Shown here: in pieces, positions 27,424 through 35,362 of the stretch
Layout: every line of letters begins with the position of its first letter
Position numbering within the stretch: position 1 is the first letter of the stretch
NCBI RefSeq assembly: GCF_011758645.1
Contig: NZ_JAAMOZ010000003.1
Location: forward strand, 1 to 64,000
Source: Brooklawnia cerclae
GTDB lineage: Bacteria; Actinomycetota; Actinomycetes; Propionibacteriales; Propionibacteriaceae
Reading direction: 5' to 3'
DNA: 64,000 nt
The notes under the pieces: model-generated
Seen by the model: the letters and a program-made list of their open reading frames with translations, nothing else
Database searches by the model: none
What the model was told of the DNA's origin: nothing
Position numbers and translations under genes: made by a program

Positions 27424-27525
27424 TGATTCATGCAGCGAATCCGGACGAAAGCCGGAGCGGTCCCGCCACTGTGGGTCGTCGTGCCGAAGGGTGCGGCGAC
27501 GAGCCAGGACGACTGCATGGATTCG
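27424..27525 (+). promoter_or_regulatory. Adenosylcobalamin riboswitch
   Basis: Closing stem GATTCATGCAG/CTGCATGGATTC (27425-27524) encloses the classical B12 box features: CCGGACGAAAGCCGGAGCGG, CCCGCCACTGTG and GAGCCAGGACGACTGC. Downstream, GCAGGCGTGGACCTGC folds directly before the AGGAG ribosome site of cobO, so control is probably at translation initiation. High adenosylcobalamin should lower expression of the following biosynthetic operon. Confidence 0.93.
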
Positions 27526-27580
27526 CCCAGGCAGGCCTGGGCGACCCGCGGCCGCAGGCGTGGACCTGCCAGGAGATCGC

Positions 27581-28177
27581 ATGGTGGAGTCGAGCGATGA
27601 CGAGCTGACCACGCTGCAGCGGCGCCGTCGTCCCGTCGTGATCGTGAACACCGGCGACGGCAAGGGGAAGACCACCGCGGCGTGCGGGCTCGCGCTACGC
27701 GCCTGGGCCCAGGGCTGGTCGGTGGGCGTCTACCAATTCGTGAAATCGGGGAAGTGGCACGCCGGCGAACGGGCCGCGCTCGAGGCCCTCGGCCGGCTCC
27801 ACGAACAGACCGGCGAGGGCGGGCCCGTCGTGTGGGAGTCCCTCGGCACGGGCCGGACAGGTCTGCGATCGCAGGCGGACGCGGACCCCGAGGGGCTCGC
27901 CCGGGCAGGCTGGGCACGCGTCCGCGAGTTGCTGGCCGTTCAGGCCCACGACCTTTATGTGCTGGACGAGTTCAACCACGTACTCAGACGCGGATGGGTC
28001 GACCCGTCCGAGGTGGTCGACGTGCTCGCGGCGCGTCCCGGCACGCAGCATGTGGTGATCACCGGGCGTGGAGCCCCGCCCGAACTCGTGGACGCGGCCG
28101 ACATCGTGACCGAGATGGTCAAGGTGCGGCACGTGTTCGACACCGGTCAGCGCGGGCAGGCAGGCATCGAATGGTGA
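27581..28177 (+). CDS. cobO: Cob(I)yrinic acid a,c-diamide adenosyltransferase
   Basis: 198-residue CobO/CobA-type enzyme transferring the 5'-deoxyadenosyl group of ATP to Co(I) corrinoids. The Walker A is IVNTGDGKGKTTAACGLALRA; other blocks are VYQFVKSGKWHAGER, DLYVLDEFNHVLRRGW and HVVITGRGAPPELVDAADIVTEM. AGGAG stands 5 nt before ATG 27581, inside the reach of the riboswitch expression platform, so this is the directly controlled gene of the operon. Its TGA lies inside the next start codons (ATGGTGA), giving translational coupling to cobB-cobC. Confidence 0.95.
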   Translation: MVESSDDELTTLQRRRRPVVIVNTGDGKGKTTAACGLALRAWAQGWSVGVYQFVKSGKWHAGERAALEALGRLHEQTGEGGPVVWESLGTGRTGLRSQADADPEGLARAGWARVRELLAVQAHDLYVLDEFNHVLRRGWVDPSEVVDVLAARPGTQHVVITGRGAPPELVDAADIVTEMVKVRHVFDTGQRGQAGIEW

Positions 28178-31170
28178 CCGGGGAGGGCAGCGCACCCGAC
28201 GTCCGCGCGTGCGGCGTGCGGCTGCCCCGCGTCATGGTGGCAGCGGCGGCGTCCGGCGGCGGGAAGACCACGGTGGCCACGGGGCTGATGGCCGCACTGC
28301 GGCGTCGCGGGCACGTGGTCGCGGCGTTCAAGGTGGGCCCCGACTACATCGACCCCGGCTACCACACGCTGGCCACGGGGCGTCCCGGACGCAACCTCGA
28401 CGCGGTCATGTGCGGCCCCGCGATGATGGCCCCGCTGCTGGCGCATGGCGCCCTGACCCCGACCCCGGCCGACATCGGCGTCATCGAAGGGGTCATGGGG
28501 CTGTTCGACGGGCGGCTGGGCAGTCACGGGGACGGCTCCAGCGCCCAGGTGGCCGCTCTCACCAGCACCCCGGTGCTGCTCGTCGTCGACGCACGCAGCG
28601 CATCGCGCACCCATGCCGCGGTCGCGGCGGGGCTCGCGGCCTTCGATCCGGAGGTCAGGGTGCGGGGCGCGATCCTCAACATGGTGGGTTCGGCACGCCA
28701 CACCGCGGAGATCACCGATGCCTTCCACGGCGTGGGCATCCCGGTGCTGGGGGCGCTGCCGCGCAGCGAGGCCATCAGTGTTCCCTCGCGGCATCTGGGG
28801 CTCGTCCCCGCGGCGGAGCGCGGCACAGCGTCCGGCCAGCTGCAGGTGCTGGCCGACCAGATCGAGCGCTTCGTCGACCTGGACGCGATCGTCGAACTCT
28901 GCGGGACGGCGCCCAGCATCACGGCGACGCCATGGGACCCGGCCGAAGCCCTGGCGAGTGCCGGGTTCGCCCCGGTGGCCGGGACGCCGGTGGTGGCGGT
29001 CGCCGGTGGACGGGCGTTCACGTTCCGCTATGCCGAGACCGCCGAACTGCTGGCGGCGGCGGGCTGCGCGGTCGTCGACTTCGACCCGATGAGCGACGCC
29101 CACCTGCCCGCCGGCACGTCGGGCCTGTACCTGGGCGGAGGCTTCCCCGAGGTGCATGCGGCACAACTGGCGGGCAATCACGAACTGCTGGCCGACATCG
29201 GTGACCACGCGCGGGCAGGTATGCCCGTGGTGGCCGAGTGCGCGGGTCTGCTGTACCTGTGCCGGACGCTCGACGGCCACGCGATGGCCGGGGTGGTCGA
29301 GGCCGACGCCGCGATGACGCCCCGTCTGTCCATGGGATACCGCCGGGCCGACGCGGTCTCGGCGGGTTTGCTGGCTGCGGCCGGCACTCAGGTGATCGGC
29401 CATGAGTTCCACCGGACGCGGGTCGTTCCCGGCTCACCGGAACCATCGGGCATCGATCAGGCCGCCCCGGCCGCGTCCATGAGCGGGCCGGCCGGTCCCG
29501 GTCAGGGACGTCGGCGTCCTGGTGACGAGGCCCCGGCCTGGCGGCTGGGCTCGTTCGGTGGGCAGCCCGGCGCCGAGGAGCCCCGCGCCGAGGGATTCAG
29601 CCTCGACCCGTCGGGGTGCGGGCACCCGACGGTGCACGCAAGCTACCTTCATCTGCACTGGGCGGCGTTCCCGCAGGCCGCCGGGCGTTTCGCAGAGGCC
29701 GCGGCGGAGTACGCCCGGGGGACAGGTGAGCGGGCCGCGGCCGTCGGATCGGCCGGGAAGACGCGCGCCGGGCTCGTCTCGGTAGACCCGGGGCTTGTGG
29801 TCCCTGAGCTTGTCGAAGGGCCGGGCGTTTCGACAAGCTCAACGGGCGTTTCGGTAGGCCCTGAGTTTGTGGTCCCTGAGCTTGTCGAAGGGTCGGGCGT
29901 TTCGACAGGCTCGTCGGGCGTTTCGACAGGCTCAACGGGCGTTTTGACGGGCTCGACGGGCGTTTCGACAGGCTCGACGGGCGCTTCGGTAGGCCCTGAG
30001 TTTGTGGTCCCTGAGCTTGTCGAAGGGTCGGGCGTTTCGACGGGCTCAACGGTCGTTTCGGCAGACTCGACGGGCGTTTCGGCTCGGGCGGGCACGCCGA
30101 GGGACGAACCGGGCTCGGGTGTCGACCTCGACCACCACGGTGATCTCGACATGCGGCCGGGCCTGCTCGACTTCGCCGTCAACGTCAGGGTTCCGCGTCC
30201 CCCCGACTGGCTGATCGGTGCGATCGTCGCGTCCGCGGCCTCTTGGGCCGCCTATCCGGACTCCGGCCCCGCGCGCGAGGCCCTGGCGGCGATGCACGGC
30301 GTCCGGCCCGGGCGCCTGCTCCCCACCAGCGGGGCGGCTGAGGCGTTCTCGCTGGTCGCGCGGGCGATCGACGCGAGGCACGCGGTGGTCGTCCACCCGC
30401 AGTTCACCGAGCCCGAGGCCGCTCTGAGACGTGCGGGCCGGCCGGTCGATCGCGTCGTCCTGAGACCGGACGACGGCTTCGTCCTCGATTCCTCGTCGAT
30501 CCCCGCCTCCGCCGACCTGGTGATCGTGGGCAACCCGACGAACCCCACCGGCGTGCTGCACGACCCCGGCATGCTGCGGGGTCTGTGCCGCCCCGGTCGC
30601 GTCGTGATGGTCGACGAGGCGTTCATGGACGCCGGAACCGGGAATCCCGGTGGCGGGCCCAGCCTGCTCGCCGAGGAACTGCCCGGCCTGATCGTCGTCC
30701 GCTCGCTGACCAAGGCGTTCGGGCTGGCGGGGGTGCGCGCGGGCTATGTCGTGGGAGACCCGGGCGTGATCACCCGGCTGGAGGCGCAGCAACCGCCTTG
30801 GGCGGTGTCGACCCCGGCGCTGGCCGCGATGGTCGCCTGTTGCACGCCGGCCGCCCGGGCACATGCCGCGGCCCTGGCGCGGGAGCTTCCCCCGCTCCGC
30901 GATCATCTGGTGTCGGGGCTGCGCGGCCTCGGCCTGGGCGTCGTGGCCGGATCACAGGCACCGTTCGTCCTCGTGGACACCTCGAGCCTCGACGCGCGCG
31001 CCTCGATCAGGGAGCCGCTGGCGCGGCGGGGCATCGCCGTGCGCGGGGCCGAGACGTTCCCCGGGCTCGGGCCCACCTGGATCAGGCTCGCCGTGCGCGG
31101 CAGGGACGACCACGAGCGGCTGTTCGCCGCGCTCGCGGGCATCGCGGGCTCCGCGGGACAGGTGGCGTGA
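28171..31170 (+). CDS. Fusion of cobyrinic acid a,c-diamide synthase (CobB) and PLP-dependent CobC
   Basis: 999 residues. Part 1 (about 1-530) is CobB/CbiA: P-loop AAAASGGGKTTVATGLM, VGPDYIDPGYH, IEGVMGLFDG, and a glutaminase domain with nucleophile Cys357 in VVAECAGLLYLC and final ASYLHLHWAA; it amidates cobyrinate a and c side chains. Part 2 (about 660-999) is a CobC/CobD-like PLP enzyme (NPTNPTGVLHD; Lys848 in SLTKAFGLAGVRAGY), making the aminopropanol moiety or its phosphate from L-threonine phosphate. The linker (about 533-643) is translated repeat DNA. A Gly/Pro/Ala-rich insertion (about 425-470) also interrupts the glutaminase domain. The frame stays open throughout. Confidence 0.88.
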   Translation: MVTGEGSAPDVRACGVRLPRVMVAAAASGGGKTTVATGLMAALRRRGHVVAAFKVGPDYIDPGYHTLATGRPGRNLDAVMCGPAMMAPLLAHGALTPTPADIGVIEGVMGLFDGRLGSHGDGSSAQVAALTSTPVLLVVDARSASRTHAAVAAGLAAFDPEVRVRGAILNMVGSARHTAEITDAFHGVGIPVLGALPRSEAISVPSRHLGLVPAAERGTASGQLQVLADQIERFVDLDAIVELCGTAPSITATPWDPAEALASAGFAPVAGTPVVAVAGGRAFTFRYAETAELLAAAGCAVVDFDPMSDAHLPAGTSGLYLGGGFPEVHAAQLAGNHELLADIGDHARAGMPVVAECAGLLYLCRTLDGHAMAGVVEADAAMTPRLSMGYRRADAVSAGLLAAAGTQVIGHEFHRTRVVPGSPEPSGIDQAAPAASMSGPAGPGQGRRRPGDEAPAWRLGSFGGQPGAEEPRAEGFSLDPSGCGHPTVHASYLHLHWAAFPQAAGRFAEAAAEYARGTGERAAAVGSAGKTRAGLVSVDPGLVVPELVEGPGVSTSSTGVSVGPEFVVPELVEGSGVSTGSSGVSTGSTGVLTGSTGVSTGSTGASVGPEFVVPELVEGSGVSTGSTVVSADSTGVSARAGTPRDEPGSGVDLDHHGDLDMRPGLLDFAVNVRVPRPPDWLIGAIVASAASWAAYPDSGPAREALAAMHGVRPGRLLPTSGAAEAFSLVARAIDARHAVVVHPQFTEPEAALRRAGRPVDRVVLRPDDGFVLDSSSIPASADLVIVGNPTNPTGVLHDPGMLRGLCRPGRVVMVDEAFMDAGTGNPGGGPSLLAEELPGLIVVRSLTKAFGLAGVRAGYVVGDPGVITRLEAQQPPWAVSTPALAAMVACCTPAARAHAAALARELPPLRDHLVSGLRGLGLGVVAGSQAPFVLVDTSSLDARASIREPLARRGIAVRGAETFPGLGPTWIRLAVRGRDDHERLFAALAGIAGSAGQVA
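29797..30090 (+). repeat. In-frame REP-like repeat block inside cobB-cobC
   Basis: Multiple copies of CCTGAGCTTGTCGAAGGG and of GGGCGTTTCGACAGGCTC follow one another, the same family as the intergenic repeats at 1985-2182. Translated, they give reiterated VVPELVEG and GVSTGSTGVS peptides, about 98 residues in all. The block starts exactly after the CobB domain and ends before the CobC domain, with no frameshift. Confidence 0.9.
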
Positions 31171-32258
31171 TCATGCCCGGCTGCCGGAGACGCCCCTTGT
31201 CACAGGCCCCCCGTAGGAGCGCCCTCCTGGCCCGTGCCGCCGGGCTGGTGCTGGGTGTGGCCGCCGACCGGGTCGTCCGGGACCCACAACGCCATCACCC
31301 CGTGGCGTGGTTCGGCACGGCTGCCGATCGCCTGGAGAAGGCCATGTGGCGTGACGACCCCGCGCGGGGCATGTGGTTCGCGGCAGCATGCCTCCTCCCG
31401 CTCGCGGCGGCCGGGATCGGTGCCGAACGCGCCACCGACCGCGTTCCCGTCGCGAAGTGCCTGGCCACGGCCGTGACGACCTGGGCGGCGCTCGGTGCGT
31501 CGAGCCTCGCACGCGAGGGCCGGACGATGGCCCGGCACCTCGACGCCGCAGCCGACCGTCAGGAGGGCGACCACCTGGCGGGTGAGGGTCTCGCCGCTGC
31601 CCGCGCACAGCTGCCCAATCTGTGCGGGCGCGACGCCGCAGCGCTGGACGCGCCGGAGTTGGCCCGCGCCACCGTCGAGTCGATGGCCGAGAACACCAGC
31701 GACGCCGCCGTCGCCACCGTGTTCTGGGGGTGCGTCGCGGGTCTGCCGGGCATCCTCGTCCATCGCGGTGCCAACACCCTGGACGCCATGGTCGGGCACC
31801 ACAATGCCCGGTTCGAGAGGTTCGGGGGTTTCGCCGCCCGCCTGGACGACGTCCTCGACTGGGTGCCGGCGCGCCTCACCGGCGTGCTGCTGTGCGCGGC
31901 GTCCCCGGCGGTCGGGGGGAGCCCGGCGCGCGCCTGGCGGGTCATGATGCGTGACCACGCGAGCCACCCCAGCCCCAACGGGGGATGGTGCGAGTCCGCG
32001 ATGGCGGGTGCGCTGGGCGTCCGGCTCGGAGGCACGAACGTGTACTACGGCAACCGGGTGGAGCAGCGCGGGCTGCTCGGCGACGGGCCGCGCCCGGACG
32101 CGGACGGAGTGCGCGCGGCCGCCCGCCTGGTCGGGCTGGTCACGGCCGCCGGCGCGGGGATCGCGACCCTCGCGCTCGTGGCTGCCGGCGGAACAGTGGG
32201 ACGAACACACGGGACAGGTGCCCGTGGGGGACTCATGGGACGGGAGGACCTGGGGTGA
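31167..32258 (+). CDS. cbiB: Adenosylcobinamide-phosphate synthase
   Basis: 363-residue membrane protein (CbiB, also called CobD in the aerobic nomenclature) that attaches aminopropanol or its phosphate to adenosylcobyric acid. Marks: GLVLGVAADRVVRDPQRHHPVAWFG near the start, the signature ATVESMAENTSDAAVATVFW, GANTLDAMVGHHNARFERFGGFAARLDDVLDW, and GGTNVYYGNRVEQR near the end, with four to five hydrophobic helices. GTG 31167 overlaps the previous stop (GTGA); ATG 31173 is the alternative start. The substrate is supplied by the CobC part of the preceding fusion protein. Confidence 0.92.
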   Translation: MIMPGCRRRPLSQAPRRSALLARAAGLVLGVAADRVVRDPQRHHPVAWFGTAADRLEKAMWRDDPARGMWFAAACLLPLAAAGIGAERATDRVPVAKCLATAVTTWAALGASSLAREGRTMARHLDAAADRQEGDHLAGEGLAAARAQLPNLCGRDAAALDAPELARATVESMAENTSDAAVATVFWGCVAGLPGILVHRGANTLDAMVGHHNARFERFGGFAARLDDVLDWVPARLTGVLLCAASPAVGGSPARAWRVMMRDHASHPSPNGGWCESAMAGALGVRLGGTNVYYGNRVEQRGLLGDGPRPDADGVRAAARLVGLVTAAGAGIATLALVAAGGTVGRTHGTGARGGLMGREDLG

Positions 32259-33733
32259 CCGGGCTGCTGATCGCGGGAACATCGTCGGACGCGGGGAAGT
32301 CGCTGGTGGTGACGGGGTTGTGCCGGGCGGCACGGCGCCGGGGCCTCGACGTGGTGCCGTACAAGGCACAGAACATGTCGAACAACTCGATGGTCTGCCC
32401 CGACGGCTCGGAGATCGGCCGCGCGCAGTATCTGCAGGCCGCCGCCGCCGGGGTGCGCCCGACCTCGGCGATGAACCCGGTGCTGCTCAAGCCCGGCACC
32501 GACCGGCGCAGCTTCATCGTGGTGCGCGGCCGCCCCGACGGCGTGCTGGAGGCGGGGGAGTACGCCACCGGCAGGCGCAGACTCGCCGAGCAGGCCTGGG
32601 GTGCCTACCGCGAGCTGGCCGACGCACACGATCTCGTGCTGTGCGAAGGGGCGGGCTCGCCGGCCGAGATCAACCTGCGTGCCGGTGACTACGTCAACAT
32701 GGGGCTGGCACGCGAGATGGACATGCCGGTCGTCCTGGTGGGCGACGTCGATCGCGGCGGGGTGCTCGCCTCGGTCTACGGTACCTGGGCGCTCCTGGAC
32801 GACGCCGACCGCCGGATGCTCGCGGGGTACGTGATCAACAAGTTCCGGGGCGACCTCGAGATCCTGCGGCCCGGGCTGGACGAGCTCACCCGTCGCACCG
32901 GCCTGCCGTGCCTCGGGGTGCTGTCGTGGCTGCCGGACGTCTGGCTCGACGGCGAGGACTCGCTCGCGCTGGGCGGGTGGCCCACGCACGACGCGGCCGC
33001 GTCCCAGGGGTCCGTCTCGCCGGATCGGCCTTCCGGGCGCATCCGGGTGGCGGTCGTCGCGTTCCCGCGGATCTCGAACGCCACCGACGTCGACGCCCTG
33101 GCCCAGGAGGCCGGGGTCGACGTCGCGGTCACCCACGATCCCGCGACCTGCGCCGCCGCCGACGTCCTCGTGCTGCCGGGCAGCCGTTCGACCGTCGACG
33201 ACCTCGTGTGGCTGCGCGAGCGGGGCATCGCCGATGTGGTGGTGCACCGAGCGCGCGAGGGACGGACGGTGCTGGGCATCTGCGGCGGCTACCAGATGCT
33301 CGCCGAGCACATCCGTGACCGGGCCGACGTCGAGTCCGGCGAGGTGGAGGCTCCCGGGCTGGGGTTGCTGCCGGTCGAGGTGTCGTTCCAGGCCGACAAG
33401 ACGCTGGCCCTGCCGAGCGGCTCCTGGCGGGGGATACCCGTGGGCGGATACGAGATCCACCACGGACGATGCGACGTCGTGGGGGACGCCGAGCCCTTCC
33501 TCGACGGCTGTCGCCGCGGGCCGGTGTGGGGAACCATGTGGCACGGCGCCTTCGAGTCGGACGAGTTCCGCCGCGCCTGGCTGGCGGGGGTGGCGGACGA
33601 CCAGGGGATCGGCTGGTCACCGCAGCCGGACCGGCCCGGTTTCGCGGCGCGCCGCGAGCTCATGATCGACCGGCTGGCCGACGCGATGGCCGCCGAACTC
33701 GACCTCGACACATTGTTCGGGCTGGCGCGATGA
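32255..33733 (+). CDS. cbiP: Adenosylcobyric acid synthase
   Basis: 492 residues (CbiP/CobQ). Glutamine-dependent amidation of side chains b, d, e and g of adenosylcobyrinate diamide. N-terminal dethiobiotin-synthetase-like ATPase domain (LLIAGTSSDAGKSLVVTGLCR; VPYKAQNMSNNSMV; PVVLVGDVDRGGVLASVYG) and C-terminal class I glutaminase-like domain with Cys in VLGICGGYQML and the late His in GTMWHGAF. GTG 32255 overlaps the cbiB stop (GTGA), with GGGAGG a few bases upstream. Length is usual. Confidence 0.94.
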   Translation: MTGLLIAGTSSDAGKSLVVTGLCRAARRRGLDVVPYKAQNMSNNSMVCPDGSEIGRAQYLQAAAAGVRPTSAMNPVLLKPGTDRRSFIVVRGRPDGVLEAGEYATGRRRLAEQAWGAYRELADAHDLVLCEGAGSPAEINLRAGDYVNMGLAREMDMPVVLVGDVDRGGVLASVYGTWALLDDADRRMLAGYVINKFRGDLEILRPGLDELTRRTGLPCLGVLSWLPDVWLDGEDSLALGGWPTHDAAASQGSVSPDRPSGRIRVAVVAFPRISNATDVDALAQEAGVDVAVTHDPATCAAADVLVLPGSRSTVDDLVWLRERGIADVVVHRAREGRTVLGICGGYQMLAEHIRDRADVESGEVEAPGLGLLPVEVSFQADKTLALPSGSWRGIPVGGYEIHHGRCDVVGDAEPFLDGCRRGPVWGTMWHGAFESDEFRRAWLAGVADDQGIGWSPQPDRPGFAARRELMIDRLADAMAAELDLDTLFGLAR

Positions 33734-33788
33734 GCACCGGGCGCGCCGCGAGGGCGTGCGGCAGGGGAACAACCACCGAGGAGGACAT

Positions 33789-34550
33789 GTGAGCGACGAT
33801 CCCAGGGACGGCGGTCCCCGGCTCATCGGGGTCGGCGTGGGCCCCGGAAACCCCGAATACCTCACCCTCCAGGCTGTCCGGGTGCTGGAAGCAGCCGACG
33901 TCATTCTCGTGCCCGCCACCGAGGGGTCGGCCGGCAGCGAGGGACGCGCCGAGGCCGTCGTCTGTGCGGCATGCCCGCAGGTCGCCGACCGGATCCGGCG
34001 GATCCCGTTCTCGATGGGCGAGCGCCGGGGGGTGGGCCCGGTGCGCGCCGAGTCGTGGCGCGCGTCCGCCCGGGCCGCGATCGAGGCGTTCGAGGCCGGC
34101 GCCCGCACGGTCGCGTTCGCCACCATCGGTGACCCGTCGGTCTACTCCACCTTCAGCTACCTGCGCGCCAGCGTGGCCGAGCGCATGCCCGCCGTCGGCT
34201 TCGAGCTGGTGCCCGGCATCACGGCGATGCAGGCGCTGGCCGCGGCAGCCGGGCGTCCGCTGGTCGAGGGACGTGAGGTGCTCGCACTCGTGCCTGCCAC
34301 CATCGGGCCGCAGGCGGTGGGCAGGTTGCTCGACGTCTGCGACTCGGTCACGATCTACAAGGCCGGACGCACTCTGCCGCAGCTGAGGGAGGAGATCGTC
34401 CGGCACGGTCGCCAGGGCGTGGTCGGCGTCGACGTCTCGCTGCCCGGCCAGGAGCTCTCCGATCTCGCGACGCTGCCCGACGGGCCGCGTCCCTACTTCT
34501 CGGCGGTCCTCGTGACCCCCGAACGCACAACCACGGGAGGAAGCCTGTGA
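33789..34550 (+). CDS. cobI: Precorrin-2 / cobalt-factor II C20-methyltransferase
   Basis: 253-residue tetrapyrrole methylase (CobI/CbiL). GVGVGPGNPEYLTLQAVRVLEAADVI at the N-terminus, the VAFATIGDPSVYSTFSYL loop and LVPGITAMQALAAAAG form the SAM site. It adds the C20 methyl in the step following precorrin-2. Given CbiX and CbiG in the same operon, the substrate is likely the cobalt-containing factor. A strong GGAGG site lies 5 nt before GTG 33789; 55 bp separate it from cbiP, one of only two real gaps in this operon. Confidence 0.93.
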   Translation: MSDDPRDGGPRLIGVGVGPGNPEYLTLQAVRVLEAADVILVPATEGSAGSEGRAEAVVCAACPQVADRIRRIPFSMGERRGVGPVRAESWRASARAAIEAFEAGARTVAFATIGDPSVYSTFSYLRASVAERMPAVGFELVPGITAMQALAAAAGRPLVEGREVLALVPATIGPQAVGRLLDVCDSVTIYKAGRTLPQLREEIVRHGRQGVVGVDVSLPGQELSDLATLPDGPRPYFSAVLVTPERTTTGGSL

Positions 34551-35362
34551 GCACCAGTTCCACCACATCGTCCGGCCGTGTCGTCTTCATCGGCGCGGGG
34601 CCCGGGGCACCCGACCTCATCAGCGTCCGGGGTGCGGCGATCATCGCCCGGGCCGACATCATCATCTGGGCCTCCAGCCTGGTGAGCGCCGAGGTGATCG
34701 CGGCGCGCCGCCCGGACGCCGAGGTCGTCGATTCCGCGAGCCTGCCCCTGGAGGCCCTTGAGCCGTTGCTCGTCCGTGCTCGGGACGAGGGCCTGCTGGT
34801 GGCGCGCGTCCACACCGGTGATCCGTCGATCTACGGAGCCGTCGCCGAGCAGCGTGACCTGTGCGAGCGCATCGGCATCGCCCACGAGACCGTCCCCGGC
34901 ATCTCGGCGTTCTCGGCCGTCGCAGCCGCCGCCGACGTGGAGGTGACGGTGCCGGAGGTCAGCCAGTCGCTGGTGATCACCCGGCTCGAAGGGGGACGCA
35001 CCCCCATGCCGTCCGGCGAGACCGTCGCGTCCTTCGCCGCCCACGGCGCGACCATGGCGATCTACCTGTCGGCGAGCCGTGGCGCCGAACTGCAGCAGGC
35101 ACTCCTGGACGGCGGCTTCGAGACCGGGACACCCTGTGTCGTGGGGTATGCGGTCACCTGGCCGCAGGAACTGGTGGTGCGTTGCGTGCTGGGCGACCTG
35201 GCCGGCACGCTGGCCGAGCACCAGTTGCGCAAGCACACCCTGGTCCTCGTCGGCCCGGCCCTGGCGGCCCAGGGGGACGGGACCCCGCTGGCCACCCGCA
35301 GCCGGCTGTACTATCCCGGCTTCGCGCACGAGTACCGCAGCGCATCGGTGGCCGACGCGTGA
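34547..35362 (+). CDS. cobM: Precorrin-4 / cobalt-precorrin-4 C11-methyltransferase
   Basis: 271-residue tetrapyrrole methylase (CobM/CbiF). VVFIGAGPGAPDLISVRGAAII begins the domain; VARVHTGDPSIYGAVAEQ, VPGISAFSAVAAAADVEVTVPEVSQS and ITRLEGGRTPMP are typical of the C11 branch; PGFAHEYR occurs at the end. GTG 34547 overlaps the cobI stop, and its own TGA overlaps the next GTG. It acts after the CobJ/CbiH step encoded in the next gene. Confidence 0.94.
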   Translation: MSTSSTTSSGRVVFIGAGPGAPDLISVRGAAIIARADIIIWASSLVSAEVIAARRPDAEVVDSASLPLEALEPLLVRARDEGLLVARVHTGDPSIYGAVAEQRDLCERIGIAHETVPGISAFSAVAAAADVEVTVPEVSQSLVITRLEGGRTPMPSGETVASFAAHGATMAIYLSASRGAELQQALLDGGFETGTPCVVGYAVTWPQELVVRCVLGDLAGTLAEHQLRKHTLVLVGPALAAQGDGTPLATRSRLYYPGFAHEYRSASVADA

